Below, in pieces: positions 37,851-46,688 of a DNA stretch of 64,000 bases. The first letter of the stretch is position 1. Every line of letters starts with the position of its first letter. The translations under genes and the position numbers were made by a program. The notes below the pieces were generated by a model. That model saw only the letters and a list, made by a program, of their open reading frames with translations. It did not search any database and was not told the DNA's origin. The DNA is from Botryobacter ruber. GTDB taxonomy: Bacteria; Bacteroidota; Bacteroidia; Cytophagales; Hymenobacteraceae. The stretch is taken from assembly GCF_003347595.2 (NCBI RefSeq), contig NZ_QCZK02000037.1, positions 186,001 to 250,000 on the forward strand, given 5' to 3'.

Positions 37851-40800
37851 ATGAAGAAGAAAGTTTACAGGTTAGGTTCATGCGGTATGCTGATTGCCTT
37901 ACTCTGCGGTTTGCAGCCTCATAGTAAGGCCCAAAGTCTGGCATTCACACCCCCTTCACAAAATGTCCCTCAAAAACCCGGTAATACGGCTACTGTTAAA
38001 TTAAAAGACGCCCTACATAGCTTTAGAGAATATTACAAGGTAGACATCCTGTTCTCGGACCAGGCGGTGAAAGACCTGGTTGTGCCGGAAAGCGTAATAA
38101 AGCTAAACCTCTCGCTGGAGCAAAACCTGGAGTTGATATTGAAATCGTTCGACCTGCAGTTCAAAAAATCGAAGGATGGCACATATCTGATAACACCAGC
38201 TACTAAATCAGAAGGACTCCCTGTACGAAACTTTGAACATGCCCAACTGCTTACCGGTATCAATAGCCTTCAGGTACAGGATACTGAACTGGCAAAAGCA
38301 CAGACAGCTAAAACTGTAGCTGGTAGAATTACAGATGATAAGGGCGATCCGATACCCGGTGTAACGGTATTGCTGAAAGGGACTTCAACGGGTACTGCCA
38401 CTGATGTTGATGGTAAATATCTGCTAACAGTACCGAGTGGGGAGGGAACATTGCTTTTCTCGTTTGTAGGATACCAGACAAAGGAAGTACCTATTAATAA
38501 CCGGGCAGCAATCAATGTTACCATGTCTTTAGATTATAAAGCACTCGAAGAAGTGGTGGTTATTGGCTATGGTACTGTTAAAAAATCGGACTTAACGGGA
38601 GCCGTTGTGTCGGTTACGCAGGAGCAGATAACTTCTACACCGGTAACCAACGTGCTGGAATCGTTACAAGGCAAAGTGGCCGGTTTAGACCTTACCCGCA
38701 GCAGTGGCGAAACGGGTGCTGCCATGAGCTTTACCTTAAGGGGCAACCGCTCGTTAAGAGCCTCCAACGCACCGCTCATTATAGTGGACGGCATTCAGTA
38801 TAGTTCGTATGTCGACATCAACCCCAACGACATCGCTTCGGTTGAAGTGCTGAAAGATGCCTCCTCTACGGCTATTTATGGTTCGAGGGGTGCCAATGGC
38901 GTTATCCTGATTACAACCAAAGGCGGACAAGCAGGCAAAACTAAAATTGAATTTAACAACTATGTTGGCGTAAACACACTCACCGCCTTTCCGTCCATTA
39001 CCAACACCCCGCAACTGGTAGATTACTGGCGGGAAGAGCACCGGTCAGCAGGGCAGTGGAGCAGTCCTGCCGACGACCCCAAAATTTTTAACGATGCCAT
39101 GGAGCGGATAAATAACGGGGTGAATACCAACTGGGTAGATCTGATGGTGCATAACGGAACGGTGCAGAACAACCACATCGCTATTTCAGGCGGTTCCGAG
39201 AAAACCACCTTCCGCCTCTCTTCCGAATTCTTTAAGGAAAAGGGCCTGCTTGTAAACGACCAGCTCAACCGTTTTGTCCAGCACCTTAACATCGACCACC
39301 AGGTAGCAGATAGGGTAAAAATAGGCACCATCATCAACTTCAACACTTCTAAGCAGGACAGGCGGAATACCAGCTTCTGGAACCTGATAAAGAACAGCCC
39401 GCTGGGTATGCCATACAACGAAGACGGTACCATTCGTAAATATCCTTTCCCGGGTGGTTCGCTGGCCCTGAACCCCCTGTTCGACGAAAGTGCAGAAGAT
39501 TATGTGAACAAAACCACCATCAATCACCTGTTCTGGCAAGGCTTCGGCGACCTGAAAATTATGAAAAACCTGTCTTTCCGGACAAATATCGGGGTAGATA
39601 TCAACTCCACGCACCAGGGAGTTTTCGAAAGTGCCAATACCACCTTGTCGGGTGTTAACAGCGGTTTTTCACGCGCAGCCCAGATAGACAACAAATCGAA
39701 CGGCTTTACCTGGGAAAACTTTCTGACCTACAACGCCGAACTGAACAACCATGCCATTACCGTGATGGCCGGTAACAGCTTAATTAAAAACCGGGCGACG
39801 CTTCTTTCAGCTGAAGGAAAAAACCAGCCCTACGCCTCGTCGCAGTTTTATAATCTGGGCACCAACAGCCGCGACATCATTACGAACAGCCGACTGACCG
39901 AAAGTGCCCTGAGCTCCTTTTTTGGCCGTGTTAACTACAAGTTTAAAGACCGTTACCTGCTAACAGGTTCCTTAAGGGCAGATGGCTCCTCCGTATTGGC
40001 TGAAGGACACAAATGGGCCTACTTTCCGTCGGTAGCCGTTGCCTGGCGTCTGGTAGAAGAACCAGTATTTTCAGGACTTAAAAATGTGTTCTCCGATTTA
40101 AAAATCAGAACCAGTTACGGTGTTTCAGGAAACAGCGCCGTTACGCCTTACCAGACACAGGGAAGCTTATCGCGTGTAGCCTTTTCGTTTGACGAAACAG
40201 CGGCTTTCGGTTACTGGCCCAAGCTGCTGGCCAACAAAGAGCTGGGCTGGGAAACCACAGCCACCCTCAACTTCGGTCTTGATTTCAGTCTCTTCAGCAA
40301 CCGCATCAGCGGTACTGTAGATGCGTACAGCACCAAAACAGACGATCTCCTGATGGACCGTATCCTGCCTTCCTTAACAGGATATAGCTCCACAATTGCA
40401 AACATCGGCAAAACCAAAACGCACGGCATTGATGTGGTGCTCTCCAGTGTGAACGTGGCCACTAAAAACTTTACCTGGACAAGCGACTTCAATATTTCCA
40501 CCTTTAACGAACAGATTGTAGAATTGAGCCGTGCCGGAAATGATATTGGTAACAGGTGGTTTATCGGTCAACCAACCCGCGTTTTCTACGATTACGAGAA
40601 AATTGGCATCTGGCAGCAGGAGGAGGCAGACGAGGCATTAAAATACCATCAGAACAACAAGCCCGGCATGATTAAGGTGAAGGACCAGGATGGCGATGGC
40701 AAAATTACGGCCGACAAAGATATGATAATTGTAGGGCAGGCCACGCCGAAGTGGACGGGCGGTTTCAACAACAATTTTACCTACAAAAATCTTTCCCTGT

Positions 40801-41186
40801 CTGTATTAACCTTTGCACGTGTTGGCCAGACCATTAGCAGCGACTACCATGGCTATTTTTACCCGGGCCACACAGCTGCCGTAGTAGACTACTGGACACC
40901 TGAAAATCCTACCAATGCCTATCCACGCCCCAGCCGAAGCGCCGACCCTTACCTGTCTACCTTAAAGTACAAAGACGGTTCTTTTATTAAAATTAAGGAT
41001 GTGCGCCTGGCCTATAACTTCAAAACCCAACTGGGGAAAGGAGCGCCTCTTGATATTACCCTCTATGGCACAGCTAAGAACTACTTTACTTTCAGCAGGA
41101 TAGGCGATTATGACCCCGAAAGAGGCGGCTCATTGGATTTCCCGCTTACCAAGCAACTGGTGTTCGGCTTAAACATAGGACTGTAG
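37851..41186 (+). CDS. SusC-like TonB-dependent transporter with STN signalling domain (pair 2)
   Basis: Outer-membrane glycan importer and signal transducer, 1111 residues. After the signal peptide an STN (secretin/TonB short N-terminal) domain occupies about residues 45-125 (VKLKDALHSFREYYKVDILF; LNLSLEQNLELILKSFDLQF). The carboxypeptidase-regulatory-like domain follows (GRITDDKGDPIPGVTVLLKG), then the TonB box EEVVVIGYGTVKKSDLTGAV, the plug with DVLKDASSTAIYGSRGANGV-like sequence (here EVLKDASSTAIYG) and the barrel ending FGLNIGL. The STN domain is absent from the SusC at 11517 and fits the adjacent sigma/FecR genes. It is probably induced only when its own substrate is imported. Confidence 0.95.
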   Translation: MKKKVYRLGSCGMLIALLCGLQPHSKAQSLAFTPPSQNVPQKPGNTATVKLKDALHSFREYYKVDILFSDQAVKDLVVPESVIKLNLSLEQNLELILKSFDLQFKKSKDGTYLITPATKSEGLPVRNFEHAQLLTGINSLQVQDTELAKAQTAKTVAGRITDDKGDPIPGVTVLLKGTSTGTATDVDGKYLLTVPSGEGTLLFSFVGYQTKEVPINNRAAINVTMSLDYKALEEVVVIGYGTVKKSDLTGAVVSVTQEQITSTPVTNVLESLQGKVAGLDLTRSSGETGAAMSFTLRGNRSLRASNAPLIIVDGIQYSSYVDINPNDIASVEVLKDASSTAIYGSRGANGVILITTKGGQAGKTKIEFNNYVGVNTLTAFPSITNTPQLVDYWREEHRSAGQWSSPADDPKIFNDAMERINNGVNTNWVDLMVHNGTVQNNHIAISGGSEKTTFRLSSEFFKEKGLLVNDQLNRFVQHLNIDHQVADRVKIGTIINFNTSKQDRRNTSFWNLIKNSPLGMPYNEDGTIRKYPFPGGSLALNPLFDESAEDYVNKTTINHLFWQGFGDLKIMKNLSFRTNIGVDINSTHQGVFESANTTLSGVNSGFSRAAQIDNKSNGFTWENFLTYNAELNNHAITVMAGNSLIKNRATLLSAEGKNQPYASSQFYNLGTNSRDIITNSRLTESALSSFFGRVNYKFKDRYLLTGSLRADGSSVLAEGHKWAYFPSVAVAWRLVEEPVFSGLKNVFSDLKIRTSYGVSGNSAVTPYQTQGSLSRVAFSFDETAAFGYWPKLLANKELGWETTATLNFGLDFSLFSNRISGTVDAYSTKTDDLLMDRILPSLTGYSSTIANIGKTKTHGIDVVLSSVNVATKNFTWTSDFNISTFNEQIVELSRAGNDIGNRWFIGQPTRVFYDYEKIGIWQQEEADEALKYHQNNKPGMIKVKDQDGDGKITADKDMIIVGQATPKWTGGFNNNFTYKNLSLSVLTFARVGQTISSDYHGYFYPGHTAAVVDYWTPENPTNAYPRPSRSADPYLSTLKYKDGSFIKIKDVRLAYNFKTQLGKGAPLDITLYGTAKNYFTFSRIGDYDPERGGSLDFPLTKQLVFGLNIGL

Positions 41187-41227
41187 TGCAGCCGGAAAAA
41201 TTGATAAAGGTTTAAATTAGAAAGAAT

Positions 41228-42913
41228 ATGAAAAGAGTTTATATAAAAGTCGTGCTGTTAGCAGCTTTCGTTACAGGCGTTTTTTCGTCATGCTCCGATT
41301 TCCTGGAAGAGGTAAACCGGAACGATGTTACGGCAGATAATTTCTATAAAACGGCAGAAGGCATGGAAGGCATCGTGAATGCCTGTTATGCGCCCACCCG
41401 TATCTGGTATGGCAAGGTAATCGGGCACCTGCTCACCGAAGCAGGAACCGATGAAATGCTCTACGGTAATACGGCTGGTAACACGTACCCGCACTACAGC
41501 TACAATGCCCTGATGCAAGGCGCCAACACCAACGGCACCGGCCTTTACTTTGTCTGGAAATCCTTTTACAAAGGAATAAATGCATGCAACACGGCCATAG
41601 AAAGGCTGCCGGAATCGCCGCTTGCGGATAATTTAAAAGCGGTAAGAGAAGGAGAAGCCCGTTTTTTAAGAGCATTCTACTACTACCACCTCGTAGAAAC
41701 ATTCGGTCCGATTCCGCTTCGCTTAAAGGAAACCGTAGCGCCGGAAGTAATGGCAACCCGTGCTCCTGTTGATGATGTTTACAAACAGATAATCGAGGAT
41801 TTAACCATTGCGTTCAACAACCTGAATGGCAAAGTTGCGCCCGAAGGCGGACGAGTAACGCAGCCAGCGGTGGCCGCCATGCTGGCCCGGGTGTACCTGA
41901 CCAGAAATGATAATGAAAACGCTTTGCTTTATGCCAAAAAAGTAATTAATGATTATGGCTTCGCGTTAAACAGCAGTTATAAAGATCTGTGGGACATAGA
42001 GAACAGCAGCGGCAGCACCAACAAGGAAGTAATCTGGTTTGTAAATTACGCTGCAAACAACACGTTTAACGATTACGGCCGGTACGACGACTTAGGGTAC
42101 TTCTGGTTATGGGAGGGCGGAAACCACTCGCACTTGCTCTACCTGCCTTTCTTTGTAGGCCTGAAGGGATATACCGGAACCCTGGAAACCGGCAGGGCAC
42201 TACTGCAATATATGCCTTCCAAATACCTGCTGGACCTGTATGATGAAACAAAAGATGCGAGATACAAAGGTTCTTTCAGAACGGCCTGGTTTGCCAATGA
42301 CCCAAAAACATTGCCGGACGGAATGACTCTTGGTGACACGGTTGTAGTTGTTTCCAAAGAGTCTCTTAGCGAAGAACAGAAAGCATCAAAGCCGTATACT
42401 GTTTATGATATCAATGATATTTATGAGCCAAACGGGGTGCCTAAAGAACCACGCTGGAGATACCATGCTTTATGGAAATTCCATGATCCTTCCCGCTCTA
42501 CGGTGAACGTAGTAGAAAGTAAAAGAGATGTGTTTGTGTTCAGGCTTGCCGAAATGTACTTGATTGCTGCCGAAGCAAGCATGAAACTGGGTAAGAACGG
42601 CGAAGCGGCGGACTTTGTAAACAAAGTAAGGGAAAGGGCAGCCCTGCCTGGTAAAGTAGATGCTATGATGGTACAAGCATCTGACATGAACATCGACTTT
42701 ATTTTGGATGAGAGAGCCCGTGAATTAGCTGGTGAACAGCTACGGTGGTTTGACCTGAAACGTACAGGTAAACTGGTAGAGCGCGTTAAATTATACAATC
42801 CCGATGCAGCTCCCAATATCCAGGATTACCACCTCTTACGGCCTATCCCGCAAATCGAAATTGATGTGTTAGAGAACAAGGCGGAGTTTAAGCAAAATGT
42901 AGGATATAATTAA
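41228..42913 (+). CDS. SusD/RagB-family glycan-binding lipoprotein (pair 2)
   Basis: Partner lipoprotein of the STN-type SusC, 561 residues, lipoprotein signal AAFVTGVFSSCSDFLEE. The SusD-type N-terminal region (EGEARFLRAFYYYHLVETFG) and the RagB C-terminus (ILDERARELAGEQLRWFDLK) are complete. It starts 41 bp after susC and is followed by a strong terminator. It is only distantly similar to the SusD at 14808 and is GC-richer (hand count 39 of 60 at 41821-41880 against 25 of 60 at 15181-15240), so the two pairs are unlikely to be a recent tandem duplication. Confidence 0.94.
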   Translation: MKRVYIKVVLLAAFVTGVFSSCSDFLEEVNRNDVTADNFYKTAEGMEGIVNACYAPTRIWYGKVIGHLLTEAGTDEMLYGNTAGNTYPHYSYNALMQGANTNGTGLYFVWKSFYKGINACNTAIERLPESPLADNLKAVREGEARFLRAFYYYHLVETFGPIPLRLKETVAPEVMATRAPVDDVYKQIIEDLTIAFNNLNGKVAPEGGRVTQPAVAAMLARVYLTRNDNENALLYAKKVINDYGFALNSSYKDLWDIENSSGSTNKEVIWFVNYAANNTFNDYGRYDDLGYFWLWEGGNHSHLLYLPFFVGLKGYTGTLETGRALLQYMPSKYLLDLYDETKDARYKGSFRTAWFANDPKTLPDGMTLGDTVVVVSKESLSEEQKASKPYTVYDINDIYEPNGVPKEPRWRYHALWKFHDPSRSTVNVVESKRDVFVFRLAEMYLIAAEASMKLGKNGEAADFVNKVRERAALPGKVDAMMVQASDMNIDFILDERARELAGEQLRWFDLKRTGKLVERVKLYNPDAAPNIQDYHLLRPIPQIEIDVLENKAEFKQNVGYN

Positions 42914-42923
42914 GTGGAATGTC

Positions 42924-42962
42924 AGCAGCCAGTAAACACAAGCTTTACTGGCTGCTGTTTAT
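42924..42962 (+). terminator. Strong terminator after SusD 2
   Basis: AGCAGCCAGTAAA at 42924-42936 pairs perfectly with TTTACTGGCTGCT at 42944-42956 around a 7-nt loop, followed by GTTTATT. The rest of the 390-bp gap to the esterase gene holds repeat copy 7 and no other recognised element. Confidence 0.9.
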
Positions 42963-43192
42963 TGGACTACCTGAAACCATAAAATGCCCAGCCTGCCTTT
43001 CTGCTTCAGGCAAAATCATTAGTAGTTAAGTAGACTGGCCATTTTATTATGGACTTACTTAAACAATTAAAAGAACTCTGTCGCTACTTTTAACCTTGTA
43101 AACTTAATTAAACTAAAAGCAATTATTGATGTAACTGCGTTTTAGCTTAAACCTTGAAAAGTGCGATGAGGCTGTAACAACTTACCTGTAGA

Positions 43193-43227
43193 CAGGAGCA
43201 GAGGCTGTGGTGGCAGGTGCAGCAGAA
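43193..43227 (+). repeat. Interspersed repeat, copy 7
   Basis: A full plus-oriented copy containing the exact core GGCTGTGGTGGCAGGTGCAG followed by CAGAA, about 80 bp before the esterase start. Confidence 0.8.
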
Positions 43228-43306
43228 TTCTTAAGAACGAAGCCAACCTGTTGCTTTGCCAAACTTCTGAAAAAGTTACTACCTTTACCTAGTGTACAAA
43301 ACTGTT

Positions 43307-44284
43307 ATGAATAGATTATTCTGCCTGCTATTTTGTTGTTTGCTGTTCTGTAGTGCCGCCCAGGCACAAAAAGCCACATTCCCCCGCGATACTTCTTACA
43401 CGGTGGCCAGTACCTATCAAAAGCTGAAGAAGCAGTACCCGTTTATTAAACCGGTTCAGGCGCAGTTGCCCAAAGGCGTACAGAGCAAAAAAGAGCTTGT
43501 CTACCGGAAGCTCGGCGACCGGGAATTGCACCTGGATGTGTTTTACCCAGCCAGAAAAAACAAAAACGGCTATCCGGGAGTGTTGCTGATTCATGGCGGT
43601 GGCTGGCGCTCGGGCGACAAAAAGCTGGAGTGGCCCATGGCCCAGCAGTTAGCGGCCCAGGGCTATGTAGCGGTAACGGCAGAGTACCGCCTTTCGATGG
43701 AAGCGCCTTACCCAGCAGCGGTACACGACCTGAAAGCGGCCCTGCGGTGGATGCGGGCACACGCAAAAGAATTTAAGTTAGATACCACCAGAATGGCCAC
43801 CTACGGCACTTCTGCCGGCGCGCAACTGGCCTCGCTGCTCGGCACAACCAATGGCCTGGCGAAGCTGGAAGGGGAAGGGGATTATCTGAACCACTCCAGC
43901 GCGGTGCAGGCCGTTGTGAATGTAGATGGTGTGTTAGCCTTCAAACATCCCGAATCGGTGGAAGGTACCGTGGCAGCCCAGTGGCTGGGAGGCACCTCCA
44001 GCGAGGTTCCGGAAACCTGGGCAGAGGCATCCGCCCTTACGCACGTCGGCAAAAACACACCACCGGTGTTGTTTATCGCCAGCTCCCACCCGCGCTTCCA
44101 TGCCGGAAAAGGGGACATGATAAAGGTGCTGGAGGCAGAAGGCATTCATTACGAGTCCTACTACATACCAGATACCCCCCATTCGTTCTGGCTTTTTTCG
44201 CCCTGGTTCGAGCCTACCCTGCAGTACACGCTTCACTTCCTGGACAAAGTGTTCAAAGAAAATTCGAAGGCAGCCAAGGAGTAG
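43307..44284 (+). CDS. Secreted alpha/beta-hydrolase, probable carbohydrate esterase
   Basis: Serine esterase of the hormone-sensitive-lipase/BD-FAE-like type, 325 residues from ATG 43307. A GTG at 43292 is in frame but would place five residues before the signal peptide (LFCLLFCCLLFCSAAQAQ). The oxyanion-hole motif IHGGGWRSG, the nucleophile elbow YGTSAGAQLAS and a C-terminal DTPHSFWLF histidine are present, giving a complete triad. In a pectin island it probably removes acetyl or feruloyl groups. It stands alone between a terminator and the PL1 operon, with its own leader. Substrate is inferred from context only. Confidence 0.85.
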   Translation: MNRLFCLLFCCLLFCSAAQAQKATFPRDTSYTVASTYQKLKKQYPFIKPVQAQLPKGVQSKKELVYRKLGDRELHLDVFYPARKNKNGYPGVLLIHGGGWRSGDKKLEWPMAQQLAAQGYVAVTAEYRLSMEAPYPAAVHDLKAALRWMRAHAKEFKLDTTRMATYGTSAGAQLASLLGTTNGLAKLEGEGDYLNHSSAVQAVVNVDGVLAFKHPESVEGTVAAQWLGGTSSEVPETWAEASALTHVGKNTPPVLFIASSHPRFHAGKGDMIKVLEAEGIHYESYYIPDTPHSFWLFSPWFEPTLQYTLHFLDKVFKENSKAAKE

Positions 44285-44619
44285 TTCCTGCAGACAGCGA
44301 CGGATGCGAAAACGCGGCCGCGCGGCCGACGAGCGCGAAAGTTAACAATGAAAAAGGGAGCAAGTAGATACAGATGAACATACACTAAGAGTAAGAAACA
44401 TTTAACGCTGTCATGTTAAACTTTAAGCACTTTGAAATAGTGTAACCCATCGAAATGACACAAAAGGTTAGAATGAAACAGCCCTAAGCCGTAAGTGGAT
44501 CTTGTGGGCGAACTGCAAATAGACCAGCTATTCCATTTTTTAAAGTAGAAAGTCCTTTTTACTATCCGGTAGAAGGAGGGATATGGTGCCAAAAACATTT
44601 TTTTTGACGTGAAATAACA

Positions 44620-44650
44620 GTTTTTGGAAGCTTTTTACCAATTTTTAAAA
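44620..44650 (+). promoter_or_regulatory. 21-bp-period direct repeat, second copy
   Basis: GTTTTTGGAA at 44620-44629 and ATTTTTAAAA at 44641-44650 are 21 bp apart with spacer GCTTTTTACCA. They match the site at 9846-9876 at 27 of 31 positions. A TATATTTG -7 box starts 21 bp further downstream (44672-44679), the geometry expected for an activator next to a promoter without a -33 element. Confidence 0.55.
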
Positions 44651-44671
44651 TTCAGACCTCCCCAATCCGGG

Positions 44672-44679
44672 TATATTTG
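44672..44679 (+). promoter_or_regulatory. -7 box TATATTTG, upstream promoter
   Basis: Exact TAnnTTTG match, 21 bp after the direct repeat. Initiation near 44686 would give a leader of about 290 nt before the lyase start and would place the LacI-like site inside the transcribed region. Confidence 0.45.
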
Positions 44680-44835
44680 TTTTAGAAACTAAGCTGTGAA
44701 AGCTGTTTGCACTGGTGGGTGTTCTATGTTAAACAAATGTTAGTTTTTTCGCCTGTTGCAATTTTGCTTCACGAGGATTCCCGATAGCAAATGGTAGGAT
44801 AACGGTTGTGGCTTCCTGTGAAAAACGCGCTGTTG

Positions 44836-44849
44836 TGCCATCGTTTGCA
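44836..44849. promoter_or_regulatory. Putative LacI-type operator before the PL1-GH95-CE8 operon
   Basis: The minus strand reads TGCAAACGATGGCA. Flanking bases GTGCCATCG and TTTGCATA are shared with the site at 23559, which also precedes a T9SS-tagged PL1 gene. Confidence 0.55.
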
Positions 44850-44943
44850 TAAGGTGTTTAGCATACATCTACTAAAAAAGCATTTGTGTCAGCGGATTCA
44901 GAGAGCATAGTTTTCACAGTGGCTTCGACAGCGCGCGCTCCTT

Positions 44944-44951
44944 TATATTTG
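44944..44951 (+). promoter_or_regulatory. -7 box TATATTTG, downstream promoter
   Basis: Exact TAnnTTTG match only 26 bp before the lyase ATG. No -33 element at the usual distance. The LacI-like site lies about 95 bp upstream. Confidence 0.45.
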
Positions 44952-44977
44952 TACATGCAATTTAAGATGCCTTGTTT

Positions 44978-46663
44978 ATGTTTAAAAAACTTATATTAGT
45001 TCTCTTTTTATTTAGCTGCGGGGCCTTACAGGCACAACAACTTGCCTTTCCGGGAGCCGAAGGCTTCGGGCAGTATGCATTAGGCGGACGTGGCGGAGCA
45101 GTATATGCTGTTACCAACCTGAACGATTCCGGTTCGGGCAGTTTACGGGATGCTGTAAGCCGGGCCGGGGCGCGTACTGTTGTTTTCCGGGTTTCGGGCA
45201 CCATCACCCTGAAGTCCAGCTTAAACATCAATAACCCAAACATCACCATTGCCGGCCAAACCGCTCCCGGCGACGGAATTACCCTCAAAGACTATCCTGT
45301 CAATGTAAATGCCGATCATGTAATTATCCGGTACATGCGCTTCCGGATGGGCGATGAGGCGCAGCAGGAGGCTGATGCGTTAGGCGGCAGGTTCCATAAA
45401 AACATAATCATCGACCACTGCTCCATGAGCTGGTCAACCGACGAGTGTGTGTCCTTTTATGCCAACGAAAACTTTACGCTGCAGTGGTCCATCATCTCCG
45501 AAAGTCTTCGAAATTCGGCACATGCCAAAGGCGCGCATGGCTATGGCGGTATCTGGGGCGGCAAATACGCTTCGTTCCACCACAACCTGATGGCCCACCA
45601 CGATAGCCGCAACCCCCGCTTCGGGGAATACGCCGGATCAGCGTTCGCCCTGACCGACCTGGTGGATATGCGCAACAACGTTTTCTACAACTGGGGAGGT
45701 AACAGCGCCTATGGTGGCGAGGGCATGAACATCAATATTGTGAATAATTACTACAAACCCGGCCCGGCTACATCCAAAAAGGAACGTATTTTTTCGCCTG
45801 ATAAAAATAAAAATGAGGGAACAGAAGTATACGATATCTGGGGCAAGTTTTACATTAACGGCAACTACGTAGACGGCAGCACCCGTGCCACAGACGATAA
45901 CTGGACCTACGGCGTCTACAACCAGTTCCACGGCAGCTACGGCACGGTATCGGAAGCCGACAAAGCAGCCATGCGCTTGTCAGAACCTCATCCTGTCGAT
46001 AATAACGTTACCACGCACACAGCGGAACAGGCTTACGAACTGGTTTTGCAAAATGCTGGCGCTTCGCTCAAACGCGATGCCGTAGACGAACGCATTGTCG
46101 GCACAGTACGCAACAAGACTTACACGGCGCCTGGTTCAGGTGGCAGCACCAACGGCATCATCGATTCGCAGGCCGATGTAGGCGGCTGGCCGGTACTGCA
46201 GTCGTTACCTGCCCCCGCCGATGCGGATAACGATGGCATGTCCGATGCCTGGGAGCAGCAGAACGGTCTCAATCCCAACAATGCAGCAGACGGATATGCC
46301 TTCCATGCCAGCGGCTACACCAACCTCGAAGTGTATCTAAACAGCCTGGTTGCCGGTAACATCACCAGCCTGCCCCAAGAGCTGCAGCTAGGGGAGTCTG
46401 TTATTTATCCGAATCCTTTTTCTGATGCTGTCACCATTGCCTTTGCTCTTCAGCAGCAAGGTCAGGTAACTGTTACGGTAACCGACATCACCGGGAAGCA
46501 GGTGGCCCTGCTCCTGGATGCGCACTTAAAGCCGGGCTCGCACAGCCTGCAGTGGAGTGGGACCGATGCGAACGGCAACCACCTCAGCAGCGGAATGTAC
46601 CTGGTGCGTATCCGGAAAGGGAACGCTGGCCTGGTGAAGCGGCTGGCACTTGTCCGGGAATAA
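44978..46663 (+). CDS. PL1-family pectate lyase with T9SS C-terminal sorting domain
   Basis: Secreted pectate lyase of 561 residues from ATG 44978; an in-frame TTG two codons earlier is unlikely. It is a close paralogue of the lyase at 23710. The signal peptide (LILVLFLFSCGALQAQ) precedes the PL1 domain with FPGAEGFGQYALGGRGG, IRYMRFRMGD, IIIDHCSMSWSTDE (from Asp146) and AHHDSRNPRF (Arg211/Arg214). A calcium-binding segment (ADADNDGMSDAWEQQNGLNP) and a type A T9SS domain (VIYPNPFSDAVTIAF to VKRLALVRE) follow. It differs from its paralogue mainly in the loops at about residues 230-300. It is the first gene of an operon with GH95 and the long CE8. Confidence 0.95.
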   Translation: MFKKLILVLFLFSCGALQAQQLAFPGAEGFGQYALGGRGGAVYAVTNLNDSGSGSLRDAVSRAGARTVVFRVSGTITLKSSLNINNPNITIAGQTAPGDGITLKDYPVNVNADHVIIRYMRFRMGDEAQQEADALGGRFHKNIIIDHCSMSWSTDECVSFYANENFTLQWSIISESLRNSAHAKGAHGYGGIWGGKYASFHHNLMAHHDSRNPRFGEYAGSAFALTDLVDMRNNVFYNWGGNSAYGGEGMNINIVNNYYKPGPATSKKERIFSPDKNKNEGTEVYDIWGKFYINGNYVDGSTRATDDNWTYGVYNQFHGSYGTVSEADKAAMRLSEPHPVDNNVTTHTAEQAYELVLQNAGASLKRDAVDERIVGTVRNKTYTAPGSGGSTNGIIDSQADVGGWPVLQSLPAPADADNDGMSDAWEQQNGLNPNNAADGYAFHASGYTNLEVYLNSLVAGNITSLPQELQLGESVIYPNPFSDAVTIAFALQQQGQVTVTVTDITGKQVALLLDAHLKPGSHSLQWSGTDANGNHLSSGMYLVRIRKGNAGLVKRLALVRE

Positions 46664-46688
46664 AATCAAACCCTAAATAGAACACGGA

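Larger units (their letters stand above)
44285..44977. other. Regulatory intergenic region before the PL1-GH95-CE8 operon
   Basis: About 690 bp without a convincing gene. In order it has a GC-only palindrome at 44315-44328, the 21-bp-period direct repeat at 44620-44650, a TATATTTG box at 44672, the octamer TGTTAGTT at 44739, a LacI-like operator at 44836 and a second TATATTTG box at 44944. It is the most complete regulatory region in the window. Confidence 0.65.
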
